64,000 nt of DNA, taken from NCBI GenBank assembly GCA_963855995.1, contig OY979718.1:33644559-33708558 (forward strand). Reading direction: 5' to 3'. The notes under the pieces were generated by a model. It ran no database searches and was not told the origin of the DNA. It saw only the letters and a program-made list of their open reading frames with translations. This document shows positions 24,206 to 36,800 of this stretch, in pieces. This stretch comes from Muricea muricata. Its lineage: Eukaryota > Cnidaria > Anthozoa > Malacalcyonacea > Plexauridae. The position numbers and the translations under genes were made by a program. Numbering within the stretch: the stretch's first letter is position 1; every line of letters starts with the position of its first letter.

Positions 24206-26324
24206 TCAGAGGTCAGTAGCAGAATTTTTTATTCGTTTTTTTTTCGGTACTCGGAACTATGGACTAGTTTAATTTTCTGACAGCTCCTGATGAGTCAGAC
24301 TGCCCAAAAAGATCGTTTTTTAAAAAAATGTACAAGTATTTTGTTACGTCTGTGCCTCAACTGTGACTAATGCTCACTCGTACTTTAACTTGGTGACTAC
24401 TTTACGCATATATATCAACTGAAGTTTCACGATGACTGGGTAGAAATACCCAAGATAAAATGTGACATAAATCTAGTCCCGGTAAGGTAATATCCCGTAT
24501 AGATTTCAATGAAAATTATATGTTTACATAATCTGAAAAATGCAAAATATTTATGTTACAAGGGAAGACCCTTCGTCGTTCCTAGGTTCTCTTTGCACTC
24601 TGAAATATCCTGCAAGTTTGCTGATAATGATCTCAATGATAACGCTGCCGGATTGCTTTTCATACCGGATTAATTTCTATGCCGGATTGTAAAACGCACG
24701 GGCTGTTAATTAACACTATTGCCATGCGCTCTAATATCTTCTCCTTCTTTTGGCTTTTGCCGTTTCTGAACAAACTTGCGATAGAAGCCTTGATACATCT
24801 TGTATTGTTTAATTTTAACTCGTGTTGCTCACTCAGAGTTTGTTGAAGATGAATGTATAGCTGCTCCAGATATACTATGACATTTGCATCAGCTGTATCC
24901 AAGCGTCGGGAGAACATAACTTCAACAACACTGAAGACCGCCATTTATACCTATTGTGGTTAGGTTAAATATAGTCAGCGAGGTTGCAGGACACATGGTC
25001 TTCGAATGGATTGATAATTTCATATTCGATTCACGCCACAAAGATTGTGCCCAATTTCCATAACCGGTTTGCGTCATGCATCTTTTTTAATATCATGTTG
25101 ATGAGTTTCTGACTTTTGAACATTTCCTAACTTTGCCGACCGAGAATTACCAGCTAAACTCTTGCTACTCACATCTCACACCTTTCCTTTTTTGCATTTC
25201 TCGCGATAGAAGGCTTAATACACAAAAAGACCACACTTGTGCAGCTGTGCTGCTTCAACTGGTACTGCTCAATCTGAGTACTTGTTGAAGATGAATATAG
25301 ATGATCCAGATATACTATGACATTTCCATCAGCTGTATATTCATTTTCACCAAATATAGGACTAGATTAACGAGTAAAAGCTCGCGAAACTTCGCTGCTC
25401 AACAGAACGATCGAGTCCGATTCAATGTAATGACAGCGTCTTAATGAAGTATCTCTCGTTCCAATCTACTGCAAAGAAATGATGTCATATTTAATTATCA
25501 AAATCCAACCTTTGCCTTTTTTATGGCAAAGACTTTGGTGCATGGAGCTATAGTAATTGTTCACCACGCAAGGCATACTGCACGAGTCGCGCAGTGTTCC
25601 CTGCGTAGTTAACGAAACTAACTCTAACAGCTTTTGTGATTTAGCTTCAGAAGCCTGGCCAAGATTGAGATGTTGTCCGGCTTGTCTCCAGAAACTTCTG
25701 CCGAAAAAATGTCCAATATGATCTCATGAGAGCTGCCTAGTCTTTTTGCCTTTCCCGAGCACTTCGCTGTTTACGGAAGCGAAAAATGCAGAGTAGAGTA
25801 ATAAAATGAGGCTTCAGTAAAGCCTCTAAAGGTTCAGTAATAATGAAAGGGGAAAATAGTTAGCAATTAGCTGGTGATAACTCATAAATCATAAAAGATG
25901 AAGAAAGAAACGAAATAACCACACCTCGTCTTATTATCTTTAAAACAGATGCTAAAAAATATTATTGAAAGTTATGCTTTAAGTTAATTAATTAAAGTTC
26001 TAAGTCAATAAATTCATGCATAAAATCTAAAATATATTGCGACCACGGTTTCTACTGCCGAACAGATTCGCAGTATTTTTGCTTTGTAGCTAATCATTAG
26101 CGTTATAAGTCGTTTATAGCATTTAAAAGAACGCTCTAATTGAGGCAATTAAGTCTAGTAATTAACATTTTAGTTTACATTTTAATTAGTTTATTAGTGA
26201 CGTAAAGAAATATGTGAGTCACTCTTGCTAAATAAGGAAGAATACACCAGTTAATTTCCTGCATCAGCTAACCAAGACAAACAATATTCCGTTGCTCGTA
26301 GATATACTCTGCTTGACTGAGACG

Positions 26325-26412
26325 CATTGGCGGTCTTCAGTGTTGTTTGTAGTCATGTTTTCCAAGCGTCAGGAGAACATAACTTTAAACAACACTAAAG
26401 ACCGCCATTTAC
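26325..26412. repeat. Hairpin in array unit (copy B)
   Basis: This is the counterpart of the 22815-22905 hairpin with the same arms (GGCGGTCTTCAGTGTTGTTT) and loop (AAGCGTC), with slightly more mismatches. Confidence 0.75.
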
Positions 26413-27337
26413 CTATTGTGGTTGGGTTAAATATCGTCAGTTAGGTTGCAGGATACATGTTCGGATGGATTGACCATTTCATATCCTATTCACGTCACAA
26501 AGATTATGTTGACGAGTTTCTGATTTTTGAACATTTCCTAGCTATGCCGACCAAAGGAATTACCAGTTGACTGCTGCACATTTTACACCTTATCTTTTTT
26601 GGAGTTCTGGCGATAAACGTCTTGAAAAACGCAAAAACTACACTTGTGCTAATGTGCTGTTTCAACTGGTACTGCTCACTTAAAGTACTTGTTGAAGATG
26701 AATGATGATATTTGCATTATATATGCGAGTAAAATGAAGATTAAAAACTCGCAAGATTTCATTGCTCAACAGAGCGATTAAGTCTGATCTAATTAGCGAC
26801 GGCGTCATAATTAAGTATCTCTCGTTCCAATCCACGGTAATGAGATGATGTCATCTTTAATCGCCAGGCAAGCTGATCTGGCGTATAATTATTAACTTAT
26901 CCTCACCTGAACATTTCACTGCTTTGCAACATGAACGTTGTCTTTTATAGCAGTCAAAAGAACGTTTCACCGAAATCTTAACGAGCAGTACCAGTTAAAA
27001 CAACACCTTGTGTAATTTCAACTGTTCTGCTGGATCAGAGTAATTTCGATAAACTTTGTAAAAGTAAATGTGTCTTAATCTCTATTAGGAGTCATGCATA
27101 TCGACACTCGAGCCGGAAACAGTTGAGAAAAAAATTATCAACTATTGATAAAAAATTCACCCTACGCCTTTACTACAGGGGCGTAATATACCGCAGCAAG
27201 GTAAACTATACTGAGGAATACATGGCATACTATTTCAATAGTTACGTTTTTGTCACCAGCTTAGACATTTCTCAGTGTTTTTTCTCACCATGGCCACCTT
27301 GCGTGTGTGAACAACGTCTGCGAGCAGGCTATTTCAT

Positions 27338-27455
27338 CAGAGTTCAGTAGCAGAATTTTTCTATTATATACTCCAGATTTTATACCCTAGAGGTCAGTCG
27401 CAGAATTTTTCTATTAAGTACCGCAGATTTTTTACCCCAGAGGTCAGTCGCAGAA
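27338..27455. repeat. Short tandem repeat, ~60-nt unit
   Basis: AGAGGTCAGTCGCAGAATTT and close variants occur at 27338, 27391 and 27440, separated by ATACTCCAGATTTTATACCC-like spacers. The sister copy near 24210 carries only one. Confidence 0.6.
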
Positions 27456-27480
27456 TTTCAGTTCTAACTTTCAATGATAA

Positions 27481-29378
27481 CAGTGGCGTAGAAACAGAGA
27501 GCTGGGGGGGGGGCTCGAGCCTCCCCCAAAATTTTTTAAGGAGGGGCTAAGCCCCCCAAAAAAAATCCGTCCGGCGTGATTTTAATCACGTGAATGTTGT
27601 GTTAGATAGTGTGTTAGAATGGTTAGAATGTTAGATTGGTCCCTAGATTGGTTCTTAGAGCAATTTAGAGCCTAGAAAATTACATTTTTCCCTGGAAGAA
27701 TACACCAAGATTAACCAGATAGTTTCACAATTTCCCTGTTCTCCTGTCAATATCTAATTACATTGTTATAGGACCCATAAAATCAGTATTTGACTTCAAT
27801 AAGCACTCAGGTGCATTAATGCGTGGCTCCAATTTTACGAGGAGTGTGAAATAGAAAAAAACACATAAAAATCAATTAAAAATCAACAATACACTGTATG
27901 ACTTTCATTTTTGGATGAGTTGTTAAAGGAAAACTGCCGATCATTTTGAAGTTTCCAGTTTCCATAGAAACGTATCACGTGACCTGTAATGGTGGTTGAC
28001 AGTTTAAAATTCACTCGTGCTTAAAAACCTGGGATGCGGACACACTACACGTTTGTCAATATGCTCGATATTTTGAAAACAGCAACGTATGTTATCATAC
28101 TGTAATGTAGTAATTAGAAACTGTAACATTGTTTCACTGATTTTAAGATATTCTTGTGAATACAACAAAGTCTCGCAAGATTTTGGTAAAATTTGCGCAA
28201 TAAAGGTCTTTTTGAATTAAATTTTTCATAATTCTAATTGGGGGACAAAAGTTAGCTGTATTCTTAGTATAATTCGTGTATTTCCAAATGGCATTAACCT
28301 TGTCTAATGTGTCCGCAAATTGAACGTGTTTTTGCGTGTGAATTCGTGTGCGCCATCATTAAGACAGATCCCGGCCGTCAACAAAATATACAATCATGAA
28401 AATACAAATCTACGGGTGAGTGTAACGTAAATTATGTAAGATTTGATTCAAAGGGTGTCTCAAAAACAGTCCGGTGTATTTCAGCGCGACCAGAAACCTT
28501 AAAAAATAGTAAAACAGTTTGTTGTGAATGTAACAAATTTATACTTTTCACTTCACAAATCACCAAGGCCATATTATGTTACCGTCATAAACACGATGCT
28601 CTCAGGATTGGAAAGACAAATTGATCTTAATGTTGGTATTGTACAAATGCTTTAGACTGTAAATTAAGTATTTGTAAATCACATGCTATTTTCTTTTCGT
28701 TATTTAAAATTCAAAGACTAAAGAGGAATCACATAATTTCATAAAATACTCCGTAAAATATTAAGATGCGCAAAAATATATAAGTTCAAGAGTCAGCGCC
28801 GCATCTTTTCCGTAAGAATGCCAAATAATAACAAATTCCTGATAGCTCACAAGTTATTATATCCTAAATGAATTTTGAAACTAATGTTTACTATACTTCA
28901 GTTCCAATGAAACCTTTTAGAATGCCAAAATGTACTAAATGTAGCAACACACGCATAATTTCGGCAGACAATACAAATGTGTTAATGATATAATCCCGCG
29001 TGCAATGATGTAACTCGCGCGCAGATCACGAAGTCCGGAGCGCGTGTTGGGAGCCAAGCATTAATATGCCTGAGCATTTAGTATAGATATCAGAAATTCA
29101 CATTCACTAATCAATATCCAAACTTCAACTGATGCATTTTTTCTTGAAATCGTTATATATTATTCACATTTTTTGTAAAAAACGTGCCAAATTTAGCTCA
29201 TTTTTGCAATCAAAATAAATTCCAAATTAAGCGCCCAAATCGCCGGAAATGGCGTTTCCGGGGGTCTTGTTTTCAAAATTTCCCAGGGGAGGATTCCCCC
29301 GGACCCCTCTACAGAGCTCGCGCCTTCGGCGCTCGTATGTTCAGCCCCCCAAACTTTTAATTTGTTCCTACGCCTCTG
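27481..29378. mobile_element. 1.9-kb non-autonomous hAT-like transposon with 8-bp target duplication
   Basis: The left end is CAGTGGCGTAG. The right end, oriented inwards, is CAGAGGCGTAGGAACA. GC-rich subterminal blocks rich in GGGGGGCT/AGCCCCCC lie inside each end. Flanks are identical: AATGATAA at 27473-27480 and at 29379-29386. The related array copy has AATGATAA once (24635-24642) with nothing inserted. The eight-base duplication and CAG...CTG ends point to the hAT superfamily. There is no transposase frame inside, only AT-rich filler. Confidence 0.88.
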
Positions 29379-29460
29379 AATGATAACGTTGCTGAATGAA
29401 TGCCAGGCGCTGTTATATCTTTTCCATTTTTATCATTTGCCGTTTCTGAACAAGCACAAA

Positions 29461-32400
29461 TTACGTTCAGTGGATTCCTGGCACATTTCTAAATGCTTCC
29501 CTAACTTCGGCGTAAAAGCAGGCCTTTAAATTTTGGAGCATATACATATAGATACATCAGAGTTTAAAGCACTGTACTCAGTAGTTGTCGTTAAAGCAGT
29601 ATTTGTTTTTTTTCGAAATTGGTGCGCAACACACATACTGAATCGTCGGCTGTTTCCACTGCTACGCCAGGCATTTTTGAATGCGAAATCGCTAGTTCGC
29701 CTGTACGCAAATCCAGCGGTTATTCCGCAAAAAATATCCAATAACTTCAGCTTACACCAAGTATTCCTCCTTATTGATTCAAAATGGCGAACAAATTTTA
29801 TTTGCACGAAATCGCAAATTACAATAAGACAAGAGAAGCACAATACTATGGCAAGGAAGATAAAGGGATTTAAGTTTTTAAGAAAGTATTGTACAAATGC
29901 TACAGCAGGACAATTGTCTATGCCACGTTTCCTTTTCTGTAAAGGCTTCTTCTATTATATATTGGAGAGAGTGGAGTAGTGGACAGTCACAATTGCAGTG
30001 AATGGCTGAATGCTGGCAAATTTTGCCAAAATCTTCTTGTCGTGTCACAGTACACAATTGGATACTTTGTTTACAAGTTTTTACTCGTCAGGAAGTGATC
30101 ACAAGAAATATGAAAACAATATTCTATCTTGTAATACATTAGCTACTAAACTATTGCAAGAATGAATTTGTATCAAACAGTATGGCCATAACAATACACA
30201 ATATAAAAGCAGAAAGATTTTATGAAAGACATTCTCATCGTGTAAGTCTCAACAGTTTCGTCATACAACAACTGATGCTTTGTTAGTTAGGGTGTACATA
30301 TATTATTATAGTTTATTATATAAAGTACAGTGCTTTATAAGGAATTCGGGCACTGATAAAACTGATAATCTCACATGTGAGATTATTTATAATGATTTCA
30401 CATGTGAAAATTATCGCTTTTCAAAGAATCACCAATCATAGCTTCTGTACATTTTATATTGGTGGAAAACCTGTAGTTTATATAATAAACAGAAAAATAC
30501 ATGGGTGCTTGGAAATACCAGATTTATTTCTCATATTGAACATGATATTTCTCATGGTCTATCATGTTCAACACTCGAAATACATCTGGTATTTCTGCGC
30601 AGCTATTTATAATACTCTATATCATTGGTTTGAATTAGACCAGCAAAAGATAAAAAGCAAAATTGATTTTTATTTTATATAGTTAATTACTGTAATGTAC
30701 ACAATGGTTACAAGCTTTGTAAATTTATAATTAAATACTGAATAAATTGTCTTAAATTCATATATTGTCATAGTTTGCTTTGGACTCGATGTTTCAAACA
30801 GTTAGTATACATAGGCTTCCCTTGACAAGTAAAAGTAATAGTCATTTATAATTCAGTTATGTGTAATGAAGTAGTGGGGACATGTTTAGTATTACCCACT
30901 ATGAAACCAATTTTACTTGCCAAGGGGAATTTGTTGCTCAATGGCTTAGGCAAACTACAAAAAAGTTTTAACTAATTTGATTAATTACTCCCTAATACAA
31001 TGTGACACATATAGGTTCATTAATCGTTTGACGTGCAAAACCCTGACCTTCCTGTGCAAACTTATAACTTGCTTGTATAATAAACCTTATATAGGTGGGT
31101 AATAATATAGTTAAAATCTACCAAACATCTGCTTGGGGAAGAGCACACAATGTCTGCCCTAATTATGATTTATGACTTGTCATGTTAGCTGATACAGGCA
31201 GTTGGAAACAATCTAAATAACACAAGCAGAATGCTAGTTTGGTCACATGATAAATGTTATAGCATATATGTCACCAACCTATCAAATATATCATGTTTCA
31301 GGTGTTTTGTTCAACCCACTAAAATTTGGCAAAGACAAGATGATTAGAAATCAGAACTTTAATCATATATTTTGAAAAGAAATTTGCTGTGCACAATTTC
31401 TCTTATAATTCTTGAATTACTAATTTGGCTCACATAGCACAATGATATAAGAAATTGTATAAATAGCAGAAAAATATCAATATATACAATGGTGCAGGCC
31501 TGGTTGAATTCAAATATATTCTGTACTATGTCAAGCTTTATACAAAATCACCTTTAATTGCTGACTATTAAACAGTCCTTTCAAATGTAGATGTCTACTA
31601 AACAGTCCTTTCAAATGCAGATGTCTACTAAACAGTCCTTTCAAATGCAGATGTCTACAACAGGTGTACCACTAATAATATATAACTCTCGATAAATATA
31701 TAGCCCATATTGTTCACTATTAACAAAATCTCTCCCGGCAATCATCAACCATCAATTTCTCTTTGCTAATAATCATCTATCAATTTATAATAAATTCATT
31801 ACTCTGGGTTGGGCCATGTAGTACTTATAGGTTGCCTGTCAAGTGGATTAGTGCAAAATGTTATAGCCCTATAAATCACCAACATAGCACAAACATATCA
31901 TAACCAACTACATCTATTTTTATTTTCTTTCAGAAAGTTCTTAATTTTAGTCTGGCAGAAACTTTTAATGATCATTCACCTGGGCCATGTCATTGAGCTT
32001 GGTGTAGTGGTTATACTAAAACCGAATGTGGCATATGAACACTATATATATATATATGCACAAAATATAGCATATATATATTAAATCTACTTTTAGAAAG
32101 CAGATTTTCTGAACTTAAACAAACCTAGGCACTTTAACAGGCGAAAAAAAATTCATCAACACAAAAATATATGTGAGTTCTTCTTTGATGAATAATATAT
32201 TGTGATATGTTTACTTGAAATTTTATGGAAAAACAATATTAAAATCAGAAACGTTATCACAAGAAATACAAATCTATTACACGTTTCCTACCTTTTGGAG
32301 CAATCGCTTAGGCTTCTGAGTTGTATTTTTTGCTTTTTAATCCTTCTGTTTAACCGTGAACGTGCCGAATCTTTTCCTGCGCTTGTATTCACAATTCGAA

Positions 32401-33777
32401 ATTCGCCAAAATTCATGCCTTTGTAAAAGCCATTTTCTATGTTTTACTTGCATTTTTCGAAAAACAAAAAACATACAAATATTTATAGATGTCTTAACTT
32501 GTATAGGCAGCAAAAATTAAATGAAAAGAAGCCGGAACGAAGAAGCCTATACAAGCCGAAGTTGTCACATTTTTACAACATCGTACAGAAAGTCGCCATT
32601 GCGCGAAATGCCTCGAACAAGAAGCCTTCCAGTAGAAAAACATTGCGTGTAACCATGGCAATATTGATATCATTTTGATCCTCGAAAAACCATCTATCTC
32701 CCTATTACCATCAGATAACCCTCCAGGAAAACGCGCATGAGGAATAACTCGATGAATTCAAGGCATTTTTCAAGAATTAAATTCGCTACCAAGCTCTCGA
32801 ATTTTGACGCGCGGTGGCAAAAAAATTGTTACACTTTAAACTAGCGTTTTCGCATGCAAAAATGCCAGGCGTGACGAAGCGCATCGGATCGCTTTGTGTA
32901 AAAAAACCCCGCTTTCCAGTATGAAAATTGCGACGCCCGACCCTGCATTAAAGTTTAACCCACTGTGTGTGCTAGTTTCTGTACAAACACTCCTGTTCCA
33001 TTTTCGACTTCAAAACCCCAGAAACCAAAACTACTATTGGTCTAGACGAAAGTTCTGAAGAAATATTTTCAAATTAACTTACAAACAAGCTACTTTGAAG
33101 TCACTTTCAAACTTTCACACTAACCCATGAGGATCAAGCTAATAACCGACTTTTGAACCCGTCTCGGATGAATACGGTAAACGGGGCCTAACTCGCAATA
33201 AAATTACAAGATTAATTAAGTTGTGTAAATACTAACTCTAAATTCACCTTTTTCATAATCAAGTTCCGAATGTTATGAACAGGAAGGGCAAGGCATTGAA
33301 TGCTAATTTGACTTTTTAAGACCATCTTCTTCTGACTCGTGCGCTGGTCATTTCTTTAAGTCAGTTCTATGATTCGTTGTGCGGACAATCCAGGTCTCCA
33401 AAAGGACTCCATGTCTCCTTACAAGCCAGATATTTCAAAATAATCTTCGTTTTATTCATAAATATATATAGTCAATTAGTTTTTCCTGAAACATTTCAGA
33501 AGTAATTAGATAACTGACGTCATAATTAGGTCAGAAAGTTATTTATGTCGTCATTTTCCAAATGACCTTGCAATGTTTACTGAATGGTTAAAACATGTAT
33601 ATTCCAGTTACGTAGAAGATCAGTTTTCGTTCTCCCTAAAATTTGCAGGCATTTCAGGCTTGTTGCCATAAACAACAAGTTTACAGCACTCACTCAATTT
33701 GTGTGTGCTGTTTTTAGTTGGTTGGGGGGCAATTATTCTCGTAGAAACAAAGTTTATTTAGTGGCAAAAGAGCTATA
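29461..33777. other. Intergenic region between the array and NME7
   Basis: AT-rich sequence with a 148-codon open frame on + (29533-29979) whose translation I do not recognise, small palindromes such as TAATCTCACATGTGAGATTA (30365-30385), and a 30-bp triplicate (31570). The NME7 promoter and 5' UTR must lie at its right end, but no core element stands out. Confidence 0.45.
31570..31659. repeat. Three tandem 30-bp units
   Basis: AAACAGTCCTTTCAAATG(T/C)A plus GATGTCTACT is repeated three times without spacers, with one substitution. It is a minisatellite and not CRISPR-like, because no unique spacers separate the units. Confidence 0.9.
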
Positions 33778-33891
33778 ATGTCAAGTTTCGATGGAAGATA
33801 CGCTTTTATTGCAGATTGGTACGATTCAAATGCGGCATTGACGCGGAAATATCAACTATTTTATTACCCGAATGATAGCACAGTCGAAATG
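33778..33891 (+). CDS. NME7: NME7 exon 1 (DM10 start)
   Basis: It encodes residues 1-38 (MSSFDGRYAFIADWYDSNA...), the conserved start of the DM10 domain, and ends in phase 0 before GTAAGC. Confidence 0.93.
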
Positions 33892-36800
33892 GTAAGCAAT
33901 TATCTTATTCATAAAATTTTTATTCGTTTTTATAAGTCTATCTACACTAGGTTTTTTATTTTTGCAATCACTGTGACCTCTACTTCTGAATTGTCGCTAG
34001 ATGCATTCACTTGTTCAACTTCATTTCTTCCCCCCCCCCAATTCTTGTCTGGCTTTAGGTTGTCTGCAAATTGATTGGCAGTCGGCAGGGGGGTGGGTTG
34101 ACACTACTCTAGGAATGAATAATCTATTTGGGAAAATTGAGAGACTAGTTGTTCTGCCGAACATTCTTGTGAACTGTGGAAGCAAACTGTCAGCTGAACA
34201 GCATACAATGCTCATTTCTGGTGTCTGTTGACAAACCCTAATTTATTTTTATAATAACTTTAGCAAGCATTGTGATGTATTTTGCGGGCTAAAATAAACA
34301 AATCAGCGGGCTAAAATACATTTTAGCCCGCTGACGTAATAGCCAATGTATAAATAGTCGGAAGCCAAGTGTATATAGTTGTTTTTTGAAAAACAAACTA
34401 AGTTAAAGTTAAACGTAAAAGGGTTTTAAAGTTATTATAATAGTAATAGAGTTGATGTTCTTGGGCATAAAAATGATTCTGAGTCAGGCCAAAAACATAT
34501 TTATGCCCGTGAACGTCAACTCTATTGTTATATTTTACTTGGCCAAAATTGAAGGAAAACACTCCTCGATGCTGGTATACTAGACTGCAGAGTACGGCTT
34601 TGGCACACTCGAGATTTATTTCGTCATAATTTTTGGTGCTCCTAAGGTGCATAACATAATAATTTTGAATAGCCTTGACTGCCCAGATTTTCTGTAAGAA
34701 TCACCATTTGTTTATAATTTCGAGCAATTACCACCCTTTGGCCGCCCCGGAGGCTGCCCCTAGATCATTTTTGCTCCCCCCTGCCCAGAGATTTTACAGC
34801 TTTTCTGCACCCGAGATCTCGGTGAAAATGGCAACACTCTGCAGTCTGGCTGGTATATGTAAATATTATATACTTTTATGATTGAACAATGATAAAAGAG
34901 TCCTATGATATATAAAGCAATGTAGCTGAACTAAGATAACAGTTTTACAAGTCCAATATAAAGCAGTAAACATGTATAATATCTATACTAACTAGGATAA
35001 GTAAACTTACAAAAATGAGACAATTAGATCACAATGTTCTATTAATGTCCAAGAAAGCATTCGAATGTAACGATAACGTTAAAACAATATGGCTAACCAT
35101 TTAAGCTGGCCAGCGGTCTTAATTTGTTCATCGGCCCTAGCGGCCAGCTCTTCAAATATAACAAAACATTTTGAGTCTGTGCTCTGCAGTATATTAAGAG
35201 CTATGTGTACATCAGAGGCATAACTGATGCATGAAGATATGCCATGAAAACATGTATAAAAGAAAAACATGTATAAAAGAATGTAAAAATTATAACCTTG
35301 CTATTGTATACTGATGTTTGTTGGATAACCTTGCTATTGTATACTGATGTTATTTGGATATGGTTAAGTGTACAGTACACCAAGTGCTGATGCTAGATTT
35401 TTTGTTTGCTTGTATGTTTTGGGCTTCAGTTGCTATCATGCACTGTCTTGTTTACCCCTAATCCACCCAAAACACATCCTGAGTTGTCCTTCAAAGCACC
35501 CCCTCCTTGCCCACATCATGCAATAATGTTCATGCTTTTAAAATGATGACTAACTTATCCACCAGCACTTATCTTCCATGTTGATTGGGAGAGTTCTGAA
35601 AGTTTGTGAAATGTTAAATTAACAATTATGTGCCATAGTAAGAATCCTATATGACAAATAATTGTTTCCTGTTGAAAGGCTTCAACTTGATGGGTGCAAC
35701 AAATATGTATATAACAAATGAATATTATATGTCATTTTACTTTTGGAGAAAGGTCACATAAATTTATTGTCGGATTTATCGCAAATGTTTTGACATGTAA
35801 ACTTTCATGTATTAAAAAATGTGATTTATTGATGTTTAAATTAACCATGCTGCTAGATAAAGTGTTGTGATTTGTTTGCTTGCATGATTTAGAAGGGAAT
35901 TAGACTGTTGAATCAGCTATGTGATATGTAACATAGCAAAATAGTTCTTATTGACTGGTACATGCTTAATGAAGAAAGAAAAATTAATTTCACATACGCT
36001 AAACAATCAGAGAGTGCATGCATGCATCACAAAACTAAGCTAAATTTTATATGCACCGTGCAAACATACAATTGAAAGAACTTATTGGAACAATATTGCT
36101 GAAAATATTGTAGTCATAACAATATATCATTGTTCAATCCATTTTTTATCAACATTGCAACAAGTTCATTTTGGTGTCAGTCTTGCGTTAAGGTTAACTT
36201 GCACTTTTTTAAGTCAAATATCATATTTTATAGTTCCTGCAGTGGAGTAATATTATATAGTAGCACTCTACTTATCAGTTGTATCTAGACTTGTAATTAT
36301 ATTTAGCTTTAGTTTATACAAAAAGATTGAACCATTATCATGCATGGTAATTCAGTGTAGTGTAATTCAACCAAATAACTAAGGTTCTTCACCCACTAAA
36401 CTGCTATACTAGACAGAAGATAGGCAAAAATGTGAAAAGAAAATGAATATACCTAAATGCTAGAATTAATAATATGCTTAGAAGTAGGCTTAGAAGTAAG
36501 TTAATTTTTGTTAAAATATTTGAAGATAGCTATTATTGGCAAAAATGATAACCGTACAATCATCAACAAACATTGATGAGGTAGTTTGAACTGAACAGTC
36601 AAACTGTAGATAAACACGAACTGCCAATTCAGCAATCGACAAAGTGGCAAGAAATTAATATATGATATTAATTTTTATCTCTGTGTGGTCATTTCAGTCA
36701 TTGTAGTTTTTATGTGATATCATGATTGTAAGATGAATTAGTATTTATTTTGTTGATCTACAAAAACATTTTCTTGTTGTTCTTATAAAACTACAACGGA

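Larger units (their letters stand above)
18530..29460. repeat. Diverged tandem array of a multi-kilobase unit
   Basis: The same ordered blocks recur. A block with TTCAACAGAACGATTAAG or close variants appears at about 18672, 21055, 21817, 23574, 25398 and 26763. GTTTACCACGCAAGGTATACTG-like sequence (18858, 22007, 25560) is followed by TAGTTAAC and AGCCTGGCCAAGATTGAGAT-like sequence. AGCACTTCGCTG appears at 22231 and 25758. CAACTGTTCTGCTGGATCAG appears at 23836 and 27016. The best pair is about 21890-24650 against 25450-29390. Copies differ by substitutions and indels, and later elements interrupt single copies. No intact gene is shared between units. Confidence 0.75.

Noticed and set aside
29533-29979. 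148-codon plus-strand frame, overlapped by a 105-codon minus frame
   Set aside because: The composition is like the surrounding intergenic DNA and neither translation is recognised. I kept it as an unsupported frame only.
31570-31659. Three regularly placed 30-bp repeats resembling a mini CRISPR array
   Set aside because: The units are directly adjacent with no unique spacers, and the sequence is from an animal nucleus.
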